Numbered from the stretch's first letter, positions 1-21,390 are shown. The stretch is DNA of 64,000 nucleotides from Apostichopus japonicus (GCF_037975245.1 NC_092569.1:17589501-17653500), one strand, 5' to 3'. Numbers and translations: made by a program. The notes: generated by a model not told the origin, from the sequence alone.

Positions 1-526
1 TTCTTGAGGTATGATTGAATGAGAGCACTCATGTTATTTTACCTGAAGCTGCTGGTTACCGAATATTCATTATATTATTAACGAAAGTTCTGATTGGACA
101 ATAATGAAAGCCGGTACTTTTGAATTCATTTCGCTTGAGTTTTATAGACACCTGTGATTGCAGGATATTTATCTATTGATTTAATTGTTATTACTTAAAA
201 TATTAATATAGTGTGCGAAATACTAAGATGAAGTTAAAAGTAACTCCTCTTTATAAAAGACCTCACTTTTATATTACATACAATGTATATCAATGAATTA
301 TTAGTTTTTGTATGTTCTTTGTCAAAAACTAAACATACATGCTTACAGCTTGTTTTGACAGTAATGGCTGTAAAAGACCATCACTGTCGTGTAGTTACTG
401 TGACGTTTGACTATCTTATTCATGCCATAGCCAGCCGCACACTACATGTCCACATAATTATGTAGGTAAACCTATATTATTCATAAACAAAAATATATAA
501 TTGGTTGATATCATTCAATTGTACAG
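1..526. other. Probable FREP1 intron 1, signal exon not seen
   Basis: AT-rich DNA immediately 5' of FREP1 exon 2. I found no ATG followed by a hydrophobic run and a phase-0 GT donor, so the signal-peptide exon is inferred to lie left of the window. The 60-codon reading frame at 283-465 has no family resemblance and is taken as chance. Confidence 0.5.
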
Positions 527-1577
527 GTCACGCAAGCAGATAATGAACAAAATGAGGTGTTACTCAAGCAGACCAGAAGTTCAGACGAAGGTATGAATTA
601 CAACACAATATAACGAGCTTCATCATGGTCTCTAAAATTTCGAATGTTTAATTATTCAGATTTCAAACTTTATTATGTAGCCTATACAGTACATTTCCAC
701 TTTTCTTTTGAAAATACGAAGCAACCTTAGCTATCTCCTATAACGCATACATGCCTAACTATCTGCACCAGAAATACACATTGGTACGAGAGAGTTTTAT
801 TTTCTGGCCAGTATCCAATGTGGTTTTCACTTGTTGTATAACAAATTGGCGCAGTTTGTAGATAATTACATCTGACAGTTCAGACGACAAAAAATATGAC
901 ACCTGCGGTGCGTCACCTAACCACAAGGGGAGTAGGGGAGGGGAAGGTTTTTGTGGCCAGTGGCGTAGAATCCGTTTTAATGTGGCTGGGTGGGTGCAAT
1001 TGGGGATTTCCCAAACGAAATCTAAGTTTTGAAGATTCAACCTTTGGTTCCATTGAAATTTTTTATAACATATTGTTATTTCGAAACTTTGCACATTTTA
1101 GCAATTTTGTCTCAGTCAAAATTTTGACAATTTTCTGGAAATGTAATATTTTTCTATCAAAGTTCCATATCTATAATCGAAATTTGTTTTATTTTACTTC
1201 AGCAATTTCTTCTTTATTTGTTTTTGTTCTCGAAAGTCCGTACACATTTTCGAAAGTTAAGTGTCGACCGTTATATAAAATTCAACTTTTTATCTCATAC
1301 TTTTAAATTTTCAACACATCAAATTTTGTTGATTATTAAAAAATATATATGAAAAGAAATGCCTAGAACAAGGCTGAGGGTGCTATGAATTTTATTTTAT
1401 GGAGATGCAGGTTATTTAAAACACTTTAAACGAATCGAAAGAAAATGAAATAACGTCTAACTGATCCTCCATTAAAGTTGCCGGATGGCAATGGTGACAA
1501 TGAAAGGCATATTGTTCAACCCCTCCCAGCCCCAGCCCCCCTCCCTTGTTAAAAAAATACTTGGGAAATATATTTAC

Positions 1578-1582
1578 ATTTA

Positions 1583-1642
<60 letters not shown>
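1578..1642. repeat. (AT)n microsatellite
   Basis: Alternating TA run with one interruption, within FREP1 intron 2. Confidence 0.95.
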
Positions 1643-1643
<1 letters not shown>

Positions 1644-2123
1644 CTACTGATGGCTATTGATAAACAGTAGATAATTGTGACTAGCAGGCAGGCAAATCTG
1701 AATGATATTAAGAGCCCGTTTAGACGCAAAACACATAAAGAAAAGGAATGTTGCTTTTGTTTAATTCCGTATAATTAACAACGCATTTAACCTATCCTTT
1801 TTCCTCTTAACACAGATTCACCCTATTTCTTCTACCAAAAGCCAGAATACCCCAAGGACTGTCACGAAGTCTTCCAAAAATGTGTGGGCGATTCTTCCAA
1901 TGGTGTTCACTTTATACAACCATATGGATATCCGGAACCATTTGAAGTTTATTGTAACAATACTGTAGACTCGGGAAATTGGATAGTAAGTAAAATGTCG
2001 TTCTGGTCCGTTAACTCGAAAAGTTGTTGGGAATACCTTCCTACATAACGAACATCGAAGATGATTGTTAGATATGCAGCATTTTGTTAATGTATTCGGA
2101 AAGGAACTCTACCCCACTGAGAC

Positions 2124-2166
2124 GATAGAGATTTAGAGAGAGAGATATAGAGAGAGAGAGAGAGAG
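2124..2166. repeat. (AG)n microsatellite
   Basis: Imperfect GA/AG run in FREP1 intron 3, followed by purine-rich sequence to about 2210. Confidence 0.85.
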
Positions 2167-2745
2167 TGGTGGAGTGAGAGGTTGACAGAAAGAGGAGGAG
2201 TAAGAGGTGGAGAATTTGCCCCTTTGGTTCCTTTCTATAATTTTGCCGGATATGTTTTATAATACCATCATAAGTCGCATTAGCACTAACGTTTATTGAA
2301 CTTTATTGAATCTTTATTGCTTCGGTTTTTAATATTCGGTCCTTGGATATCAAAGACCGTCAAATATTATTTCTTCGTTTTGTATCAAGGGTATTTTACA
2401 TTGTTTAGCAAGTATGTTGTATGTTCAAGCGTTCTTAGGCAATTACAATTCTAGAAATTACATCAAAAATCTAATTATGCAAACGAATATTATTGGTGCA
2501 ACCGTGCATGCGCTTGCAACCGTACATGCGCTTTTACATATATGATTACTGTCACATTATTTTTTTTCATATTCAAGGTTTTGCAACGTCGTTTAGATGG
2601 CGGTGTCGACTTCAATCGAGACTGGAACGACTACAAACAAGGCTTTGGTTTTTTACATCGCGAATTTTGGCTGGGTAACGAGAAGCTTAGTTACATCACC
2701 AATCAAAGAGACCATGAGCTCCGAATAGATTTTGTGTCCAAGACA

Positions 2746-3112
2746 CAGTGGCGTAGGAAGGTACTTTTGGTTGGGGGGGCTGAAGACTGAAGGCCGGCCT
2801 GGGGGAGGGGTCTAAGGGGAGGGGGTGTCCCCCTCCCCTTTTGATTTTTTTGCATTTCCAGGTGGCCTCAGATGCAATTTGGTGCAATATAGCACACTTC
2901 AACACCCACTCCATTTTGTAAACTTAATTTTGTATTTTCACCTGGCCTTAGATGCAATTTGGTGCTCCAAATGAGATTTTTTTTTCTCATTTAGAAATGA
3001 AAAAGGGGTTTTCTGACTTGCGAACCGGGGGGGCGGAATGATACTTCCGCCCCTCCACATTTTTCACTGGGGGGCTGGCGCCCCCCCAGCCCCCCCGGTT
3101 CCTACGCCCTTG
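2746..3112. mobile_element. Non-autonomous hAT-like element inserted in FREP1 exon 4
   Basis: The element is flanked by the 8-bp direct repeat CCAAGACA at 2738-2745 and 3113-3120. It begins CAGTGGCGTAGGAA and ends with the inverse of CAAGGGCGTAGGAAC, so the ends are imperfect terminal inverted repeats. An 8-bp target duplication with CAGTGGCG-type ends is characteristic of hAT DNA transposons. There is no transposase: the 367-bp interior is G/C-run rich with about 40-60-bp internal repeats (two GGCCT(C/T)AGATGCAATTTGGTG segments near 2865 and 2943). It is therefore a MITE-like derivative mobilised in trans. Removing it and one target copy restores the 271-nt exon. Confidence 0.9.
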
Positions 3113-3230
3113 CCAAGACAGGAGATCCATACTTTGCAAAGTACAACTTATTTCGACTGAGTGACGAACAGTCAATGTACCGACTTATTGGGCTTGGTGA
3201 CTATGATGCGTTCAGTACAGTAGGTGGGTT

Positions 3231-3232
<2 letters not shown>

Positions 3233-3279
<47 letters not shown>
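3233..3279. repeat. (AT)n microsatellite
   Basis: Uninterrupted TA run starting 10 bp downstream of the FREP1 exon 4 donor. Confidence 0.95.
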
Positions 3280-3280
<1 letters not shown>

Positions 3281-6109
3281 GCAATAGCGACATATCTGTG
3301 ACTAAATAGCTTTGACTTCCGAATAAATAAACAAACTAAGGATGTGGATCAATTCCTGTCTTAACGAGGAAGCTTCTTAATATGTACACATTTTGTATTT
3401 TGAAACATTGCATGGTGACTTACATTAATACTCACAATATAACCACTGTAAATTTATGATGTAGACTGCATGATAGATTGAATACAGAAGGTTTAGCTTA
3501 AACATTAGTAAATTAGAATAACACAACCACCCCTCTTATTCCGTTCCTTGCCAAGATAATCGAGCTTATTGCACAATACATTCAACCTAATTAACGTAAT
3601 GACAACAATATGTTATAACCCGAATTAAGGAAACGATCCATGTAATACCTGGGAACTGGGAAATGTGGTTCGTGCTGCGGGCGGTTCTCGATCTCCCTAT
3701 CCCATACTGCTCCGTTGTTTTCACATTCTCTCCCTGGTATATATTTCTTTACCTCTCAAGAGTTCAAACATCTTGTAATCACTATCATCCGTCATTTTGT
3801 TTTCCTGATATGTTACGTTATATATGATTATCTTTAGCCGAGTCACAAGAAAAGGGTATATTTTGCTTCTGTTTTAATTGATGTAATGAAAAGTTTTACA
3901 TGAGTTATATTATTTGATTCCCATTTTTTCTCGCACATCACTAAGAAAACTACGACTAGAGAATTTTTTTTTACATTTGAGTTGATCCTTCTTCACAGGT
4001 CACGATGCCTTCAGATACAACAGAGGAATGCCATTCTCTACTAGAGATCGTGACAATGACCGTCATTCTTCATCTCACTGTGCTGATCTTCATAGAAATG
4101 GTTGGTGGTTTGATTCTTGCTCTTGGGCCTACCCCAATTTACCTTGGGGTGATTCACCACACTGGCTGCATTTTCCAGGTGGAAACAATAACATTTGTTA
4201 CATAGATATGAAGATACGACCATTGCTGTAAAAGGTAAAAGGATCGAAAACAGCGGCTGGTGAAGTGAACTGACAGTGCGATGAACACGTTCTTGACTTT
4301 TAAAAGATTGAACACAGGTTTACACAGAATTTACGCAGAAAAAAAAAATAATCAGTTAGTTGTGCTCAGATTTGTTTACTGAGCATGGAATTTGTTTTGT
4401 TAAATACCTTAAGCCACCGTTCCCCTCAGTACTTCTTCTCTCAGTTAAGTTTGTTTAATGTAATATTATGTGCTATATCAACCCCATTCTAATAATAAAT
4501 AATACCGAAAATACGTGCTAGTTACAATTCCTTTCTCGCTTACGTTTAGGTGACATTTGAAACCTGATGACCATAAAGCACGAATTCAAAAGTGTAGAAG
4601 TTGCACAAATCTGTCTTCTTTCAACTAGTTACATGGGTTTGGGTAGAGAAAGGAAAGCTAAGACCTCAGTTTTAAAAGGAAAACAAATCATGTCTTGTAT
4701 GTGAGTATCAGTAAATTCAACATTTGGTCTACATAAAAATAATTTGTAAGATAATTCTTTGAATTTCTAAAATCTGAAAACAGAATTTTTTTCTTCAAAA
4801 ACTCAATATTTGTCATATATTTCTCAAATATTGCATTGATACAGCTAACAATATAATTGCACCAGATTATTGCTTGTTTCTCATTTAAAAACAAATACAG
4901 ATTGAGATTATCATGTGGACTAGAGCGCTTAGGTCATTAGAAATTCCTTACGTTCCGTTAGGCTATGTTCCGTTTGTGGTTTGGTTGAAATTATGGAAAT
5001 CAAAGAGGGAATCCATAAATCGATAATGTCATATGATATCCCCAATAATATTAAATATAATTTCGAAGGATCATTTCATATTATCATGTAACTTTCTAAT
5101 CTAATAAACGACTAAAGTTGAATGTTACTTCGTTTTTTGTTTTGTTTTCTGGTCACATTTAATTTTTATGAGGTCTATAACGCATAATCAAAATGCCATT
5201 CAAGAGAGTAAAATATATTAGATAAGCATTTATTTTATATCCTGGTCAACCATAATCAAGAAAACAAGCAGAGACACCACTTCACCTGTAACATTCATCA
5301 CGGTGACCGAACATCCAGCAGATCAACCTCACACATGTTAGACTTAGACAATTATTATCGGTTACAACTTTTGAAGACCATGTTTTATTCGTTGTTTGTC
5401 AGGCACCGCCCAGTGGCGGTTACAGACACCCCCCCCCCCTCTCACACTGGCACCCTTATTGGCACCTACAGAAAGACGAGGACCGGCAAATTTTCTTAAT
5501 ATTATACATATTTTACTCTTAAATCGATGAATTTTCGCTGCGTGAGAGTTGTATCATGGTCGAAGCTCCTCACCTTTTGCGTTGCTCTATCCAAATAACG
5601 CTACATCACAATCAGTATTGCAAAATGGCATTTTATTCGGTCTGATCTGTTTTACTTAGTTTTGTCCTATTGGAATTGATTCAAAAACATTACAAATTTT
5701 GTCTGTAATAAAGGATACATGTTTTACTACAATAACAGCATGACTTGTAAACCGAAGAGTTCGGCTGAGCGAATGAGTAGGTTATGTGTTTATGGAATGA
5801 ACGGGAGCTGACCGGTCTGTGAGGCGAGCAGCTACGAATATACGTACATCTATCTGGTAACCCTTTCTGTATAGGAAACACGTGTTGACCAATTCTCTAA
5901 GAACGTGACAATTCTGATATTTTCATTTTAATTTAACAAAGGGTTTCCCTGCTGAATAATTTAATAATAAGATCATATGTTGTTCATGTTTTATTTATTC
6001 CAAAATATGTTTAACCTTGTTGCACAAATCATGTTGGTTTTTTTTTTTGGATTCTTCGTTAAAAACAATGGCAATTTCTAGTACATGAACATACTTAAGA
6101 AAAAGGATC

Positions 6110-6362
6110 CATCTAAGCCCTCTTCTGAGAGCAAAAATGTATCAAAGGGAAGGAGGCAAACCCTTCCCATTAAAACCCTCCCCAAGGACGGCCATTCAGT
6201 TAAATAATGAAATTGATAGCAAACGTTCCATATATGCCCACTTCTCAGAGCAAACATGTCTCAGAGAGGTAGAGGCACATCCTCTCCATTAGACCCCCCC
6301 CTCCTTCCCCAGGACGGCCATTCAGTTGCGCCCGTATTGAAATTCCTGGATACGCCACTCGC
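6110..6362. repeat. C-rich patch with an internal direct repeat
   Basis: Two imperfect copies of a segment follow each other, about 6120-6205 and 6238-6330. Each has TCTGAGAGCAAA or TCTCAGAGCAAA near its start, CCATTA before a C-run, and ends in GGACGGCCATTCAGTT. The patch closes with GATACGCCACTCG, like the TACGCCACTG end of hAT-type elements. It is probably an eroded mobile element; no target duplication was found. Confidence 0.4.
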
Positions 6363-7661
6363 CGCTTGTGTGTTCACAAAGCCATTCCACGTAAGATAGC
6401 TTGAAACCACGCAACTAGTTACTGTTATGAATTCAGTTGTTGAACTCCCGAAACTTCACGAACTTGCTTAGCCCTATTATCAGTTCATCTTCAAATAGCA
6501 TTGTCTTCATATAAAGGAATTGCTTAGATGAATTTACCTGACCATTTTCATATGCCGGACAAGGTGAGTTTAGGTTGCAAAGATTTAAAAGTAGTTTACA
6601 GAGAGGGTTCAGAGGTTTGTGATTAGGTTGATTTTATTAAGGAACAGTAGGCATATATCACTGATGCTGGCATAAGCTGTACCCGAGAGGTTGATATATA
6701 GCAGTAAATTGTACAATGCATGGATGGAGGACTATATGGACACTTTGATGCAAGGAGATTCATTACTTACATTATTTATTCAATATTCACAAACTTAGAT
6801 GAAATAAGGAAAATGGGCAAAGTGATTCAGATAATTTTCAAATTGGCGAGATCACACTAACAAGACAAAGTGCCAAAAATGGACAATGGAGGAAATATTT
6901 TAATTTGCGCGTTATTAACAATAATTTCATAATTGGCGCTCGATCTCTCGAAACAGAACCAATTTGGGAAATCTCAAGAACATTTGACTGTGATTTTTTT
7001 TTTTTATAAAGTTTGAATGAACATTGATTAGTGAGGTTGATAAATCACAAGTTATCCGAGTTAAGTGTCTGAAAGCGTTGTTAAATTACTGAGCTTACAC
7101 ATTTAGAAAGCTGTTTTATAGTGAGAAGACATTATTCACAAGAAGCATAACTATGTCCAATCATATGAGGATTGTTTTTTCTTCTGTCTTTTAATGCACT
7201 GATGCCTTGTCAACTTGGAATTAGAGTAGTTTAAAAAAATAGTTGTATATAATACCGGTGAATTGAATTATATTAGATCCATATGTTGCAAGCACTTTTT
7301 GAATTAATCTTATCACAATGTTTTTTTTTTATGATATCTATTTAAAAGATTCTTGTCTCTTCACTAACATGATAAGGCACTTTTACACGATATAGCACAA
7401 TAAGGCACAATATTTTTCAAATAAGGACATGGTGTTTCAAAGCTCAACATCGGAAACCACATAACTGGTGACACTGGTCAATTCAAGCCAATGGAAATTA
7501 ATTTAAATCATGATTGGGTTAATTCTATTCAAACTGTTCACATATCCCTCTGCAATAGAAGCCTTTCATCATAAAGAGTCCTGTTGATTGGGCTAGAAAG
7601 GGATATATCCTTAGATAGACACTGAACGCTCACAAATATAATACATAACATATTATTCGTG

Positions 7662-7782
7662 TACGGTTGTCTATAAAACATGACAACGTTGAAGGCGTTA
7701 AAGTTTCCTGCTATAATCTACAATCTTTAGAAAATGAGGTCAATGGTACAAAATGGATCTTCTCCACTACGGTTGTTAGGAA
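7662..7782 (+). promoter_or_regulatory. FREP2 upstream conserved block, two ACGGTTGT motifs
   Basis: ACGGTTGTC near 7663 and ACGGTTGTTAGGAA at 7769-7782, 143 bp before the start codon. The same pair in the same order and orientation precedes FREP3, 4 and 5, although FREP2 introns and flanks are otherwise unlike theirs. A TATATATTAATAA stretch follows at about 7789. Inferred proximal promoter; the bound factor is unknown. Confidence 0.5.
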
Positions 7783-7911
7783 GCCATGTATATATTAATA
7801 AACATGTCACTCAAGCGTTAACTTCTATCGACAAGATTTACGATAATAGTTTCATTTCATCTTGAGCTGTTACCCTGAAAGCATCTATAGTAACCAGGAC
7901 ACCTTGGGAAG

Positions 7912-17768
<9,857 letters not shown>

Positions 17769-19142
17769 GCAGGTGACATTTCGATGCAGTTTGGTTTTGA
17801 AGTTTATCATATCTTTAACAACGCAGAGCACCAATCAACTTACACCGACGTATGAAGTATAAATTATGATACATTTTAAAATAATCCAATGAATTTTTTC
17901 TTGTTTGATTTTAAGTTTAAACTAACGAATATAGTGTCAGTAATTCGCAAATACTCTTGTCCACCAATTTTTAACCTCTTATCATTTATCAAAGATACAT
18001 GGTTAAACAAGTTACCAAGTCGTTATTTGAGACAGCATTTTTAAAGATTTAGTTAAAGAACAAGGAGATATAGAACTCTTATTAACACAATTATTGTGAT
18101 GACCAATTCTCTCAAAACTAGTCATAAGAAAACCTACTAACTGAAAACAAATTGCCTCTTGACGTTTAACATCAAGACTTCTGTGTTTGTTTCGCTCTTG
18201 ATGTGTTTTGGATATAACCATTTCAAATTAACAACGATATTCAGTCAGAATCATCAAAAGGCTTTGTTTTACAAATTGGTGGTACTAAGAAACACTTTAG
18301 TGCTTTATTCTGTTACTACATGCAGAATACGGTATAATATGAAATTGGAAATGACCCAATTGCAAACTTAATTATCAGAAATGTACATTCTTAAAGTCAA
18401 CAAAAAGTATGCAGTTGCGGTTATATATGGTATACAACATTATAATAGGATTAATCACTGATATTGTAAATACTAAGTCAAAGATGTGTTACTGCAAGAT
18501 ACGAACGTCACGTTACATATAGTACATTGGCTTTCTTCGGTATTTTGAAATTTGACAATCATCGTCCAAAACTAGCCAGTATTACTTATATCGTTACATA
18601 CAACCACATTATGTTGGCAAAATATTGGGGACGTAAGTATTCAACCAAATTTGGGTAAACCTTTGCCCCAAACAAGTCAAATACACACGATAAATACGCA
18701 CTTATCCAACCAAAAAAATTAGAGTAAACGTTTGCCACAAAACAAGTAAAATAAAGTCAATAGGTTTCCAGTGCTATGCAAAATATTTGCCAAACTTTAT
18801 TACAGTGCAACATACGGTATAATATGAAATTGGAAAGGACCCAATTGCAAACTTAGTTATCAGAAATGTACATTCTTAAAGTCAGCAAAGCATATCCAGT
18901 TCCGATTATATATGGTATACAACATTATAATAGTAGACTATCTCTTCGAAGAATAGCATATCTTGATAAACGAGAAAATAATGCAATTTCAGCCGTTTAT
19001 TTGTCCTTAATAAGAAAATAAACATTTAAAAAAACATATACATTAGCCCTATGTTTTAATATTCATTTGATTCCTTACATGTTAACACAGCGTATAATTA
19101 ATTAACATTTCTAATCAATTTCGTTCTTTTATTTTATTGTAG

Positions 19143-19381
19143 GTTACGATGCTTTGCCTTACAACAAAGGAATGGCTTTCACAACAATAGATCGCGACAA
19201 TGACCTTTATTGTGCCAACTGTGCTAGTGGTTATAATGGTTGGTGGTATAAAGGCAGTCCAAGTTACTGCTCTTACACTTATCCCAATTATCCATGGAGT
19301 ACTGGTCCATATTGGAATAACTTTCCCGGAGGTAATTACAACATTCAATATATAGAGATGAAGATACGTCCAGTTGAATAA
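19143..19381 (+). pseudogene. Orphan FREP terminal exon (exon 5), reading frame intact
   Basis: Exon 5 copy of 239 nt without companion exons 1-4. The acceptor is TATTTTATTGTAG and the phase-1 start GT-TAC-GAT is identical to the real genes. The frame is open for 79 codons after the split codon to TAA, and AATAAA follows at 19505-19510. It encodes YDALPYNKGMAFTT, then IDRDND (the sisters have RDRDND), LYCANCA with an extra Cys, a 15-residue Cys-Cys loop with KGSPSY, and ends IEMKIRPVE. It could be a duplication relic, an alternative last exon for FREP2 transcripts, or a donor of sequence to neighbouring exon 5 copies. The sequence alone does not decide between these. Confidence 0.85.
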
Positions 19382-19776
19382 AGAAGAAAAGAAAAAAAGG
19401 TCAACACAGCTGTATGAAGATCGACTTTACATGGAAGCAACTGAAAAGCAATTTAAATTGGTGAACATGATTTTACTAAACTGACGTCAAAGCTCATTTT
19501 GGAAAATAAACGTAGATGCAGAAGCCTTCATCGATGGTTCTTAATTCAGTTCTACTATGCATAAAGACGTCAAAGAATATGTGTGTTTTATAACAGCAGT
19601 TCGCTTTAGTTTGCTTAATGTCTAAACAGACTCATGCTTATTATTTAATGAAGATAATAAAATTGTATCGTAAATTTAAAGAACATATTCTTCTTGTTAT
19701 TAAAACATGTTTTTAAAGTAGACTACTCTATTAAAAATAAATCATACCTTTGCAATTGGCATCAGATTATGGCTTT

Positions 19777-20145
19777 AATAATAATAATTATAATATATAA
19801 GTTCTTATTATAGCGCCAAATTCCAAAAGGCCTCTAGGCGCTTTACAAAACCTAAAACAAATAAAAACAAAAAGACAGAGAAATCAAAGGAATAAAAGTC
19901 TAGAAAACACATAAACGAAAATTAAACAGTATGTAAAATACGAACACAAAAATGTTAAAACACGAGACAAACCTAAACAAAACAAAACAAAGGATAAGCA
20001 CATAACATAGAGTTATACAAAAGTAACAGTCTAGATATAACCACGAGTATATAAAAGTGACAAAATCACGTAGAGAAACTAAAAAGATGTGTTTTAAACA
20101 TTTTATTAAATATTGCGAGAGATTTGGCAGTCTTTATGTCTTTTT
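19777..20145 (-). mobile_element. 3' end of an L2/CR1-like LINE (unit A copy)
   Basis: A 369-bp insertion relative to unit C, which reads directly from GGCTTT to GAGGG. On the minus strand its first part translates as a reverse-transcriptase ORF C-terminus (KSLAIFNKMFKTHLFSFST, stop near 20066), comparable with LIQFKSCLKTHFF at the end of the LINE at 25.7 kb. The tail has GCGCC...GGCGCTATAATAAG and AAT repeats, typical of CR1/L2 3' ends. It is strongly 5'-truncated. Confidence 0.8.
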
Positions 20146-20339
20146 GAGGGAGAGGGTTTGTGTTATTTTAGGCTTGTACGTTTGCAATGCGATTGAAACT
20201 CACCTTGAAGGAAAACATGATCACAAGATGATGAAACCTTTCGTTCTTGCATCATCAATGGACACAATGGACGCAGACTTCTTACTAGCTTTCAATCAGA
20301 ATCTATTGATACTTTACCTTTAAATTAAACTCGCTATTC

Positions 20340-20480
20340 ATTCACATGGTATTGTATAACTGTTGAGGAGGGTGGTAGGGGTGGGGGTAGCATGATTCCA
20401 TTTGAGAGTGATTTAATATCCAGCTCATCCTCACCGCAGGTTGCGCAACAGCGATTAATAAATCATGTAGTTGGTATTAA
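20340..20480. repeat. P motif, first of seven dispersed copies
   Basis: G-rich stretch followed by AATATCCAGCTCATCCTCACCGC and a GTTGCGCAAC core. Related copies: 24085-24250, 33605-33740, 36820-36985, 45180-45310, 48780-48930 and, more diverged, 56800-56960. There are two per full unit. No coding potential or terminal repeats recognised; function unknown. Confidence 0.7.
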
Positions 20481-20834
20481 GTTAAATTTCAATTTTCTAA
20501 GATTTTAAGAGTAAACGGAGCGACTTCAATGACTATATTACCACCTACGAAGTAAATCTCTACCCTTCCCTCACTTATTCTGCATTCCAACTGCTCATAT
20601 TTGAGAATGACAACTATTAACAGAAACCTCGTTTATATTGGTATACTCCAATGGCTTCCTATTTAATCGCTTGACTGCCTAGCAATGTTTCTTCCATTCA
20701 AATTTTGTGTTGTTAAATTGTAGTTGTTAGCAAAGTAATTGAAGATTACAACGCACTTTACCTTTGCAATGTCGCCCTTCTCGTCCTCGGATGGACCAAT
20801 GACAAGAGCCCAAATCGACGTCAGCACGTTACAT

Positions 20835-20861
20835 CAGGGAGTAGTTATGAACAACTCCCTG
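20835..20861. repeat. 27-bp hairpin insertion (unit A)
   Basis: Arms CAGGGAGTAGTT and AACAACTCCCTG form a 12-bp stem with one mismatch around ATG. It is flanked by GTTAC on both sides. The same hairpin is at 34095-34121 (unit B) and 45655-45681 (unit C). The diverged counterpart near 57225 reads GTTACATTGAGCC with no hairpin and a single GTTAC, so this looks like a small insertion. Confidence 0.75.
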
Positions 20862-21307
20862 GTTACATTGAACCGATACATAAGGCCGATCAGGCAGACA
20901 ACGATACATCATTTTAATAGGTGGATACCCAATTCATTTTCTAGCCTCTGGCTACACTATACTGCATATTGGTAACACGCGACACCCTTATTTTATTCCT
21001 GGAAAGCCCTCCTTTTATTGCCAAGACCAACGACTACAACTTTACAAATATCAATCGATTCATGTCTCTGATAAATCTAAGGTTGGTATTAAAAGGCATA
21101 AAAGTAAAAGGACGGTATTTCGTATTGTTGCTTAGCTATTTGTAAACAATATTTTAATGTATAAATGGATCTCAATCCCTACTGTTGAAAAGGATGACGA
21201 TACGTTAGACTTTTGCCCATCTTTATATCTCAACAGCGCTAATAACAAAAATCCCGAAAAGAGGAATCGCTAGTATAATACAAACTATTTCTTTTACAGT
21301 AGTGTTT

Positions 21308-21390
21308 AGTGTTCCGTTACGTCTCGAATCTCCGAAAGGAATATTATGGAATACTGGCATACAGCGCGAGGCACACTCAGAAATTAACGG
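21308..21390. repeat. R motif, about 80 bp, two per unit
   Basis: Core CGTCTCGAATCTCCGAAAGG, then AATAT, TGGAATAC and GGCACACTCAGA. Second copy in the same unit at about 23395-23480. Counterparts at 34565-34645 and 36129-36210 (unit B) and 46131-46208 and 48136-48220 (unit C). Both strands happen to stay open across some copies, but start sites and frames are not conserved. Confidence 0.7.

Larger units (their letters stand above)
527..4231 (+). pseudogene. FREP1: fibrinogen-related lectin gene, 5'-partial, exon 4 split by a transposon
   Basis: Secreted fibrinogen-domain lectin family. Exons seen: exon 2 527-590 (64 nt), exon 3 1816-1985 (170 nt), exon 4 2578-2745 plus 3121-3223, exon 5 3999-4231 with stop TAA. 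Exon 3 has the FReD start (YPKDC, PFEVYC). Exon 4 has [12 protein letters not shown] and LGNEKL. Exon 5 has the calcium motif DRDND and GWW, ending in MKIRPLL. A 367-bp element plus an 8-bp target duplication sits inside exon 4. Without it the exon is 168+103=271 nt, exactly the length in all sister genes. The insert adds 375 nt, a multiple of 3, but reads into a stop at 2788-2790. Exon 2 lacks the R-N-R/K-R cleavage motif of the other genes (it has KQTR). Splice sites look usable, so the gene was probably functional until recently. A polyadenylation signal AATAAA is at 4494-4499. Unless the insert is spliced out, it is a pseudogene. Confidence 0.88.
4232..7911. other. Intergenic DNA between FREP1 and FREP2
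   Basis: No coding or RNA gene recognised. It holds the FREP1 3' end, a CAGTGGCGG sequence followed by a poly-C tract at 5412-5445 resembling a hAT-type terminus, a C-rich repeat patch at about 6100-6365, and the FREP2 promoter region from about 7650. Reading frames here are short and show no family motif. Confidence 0.6.

Noticed and set aside
5412..6361. A single ~950-bp hAT element from CAGTGGCGG at 5412 to GCCACTC at 6361
   Set aside because: The flanking 8-mers do not match and there is no evidence the two ends belong together; more likely separate remnants.
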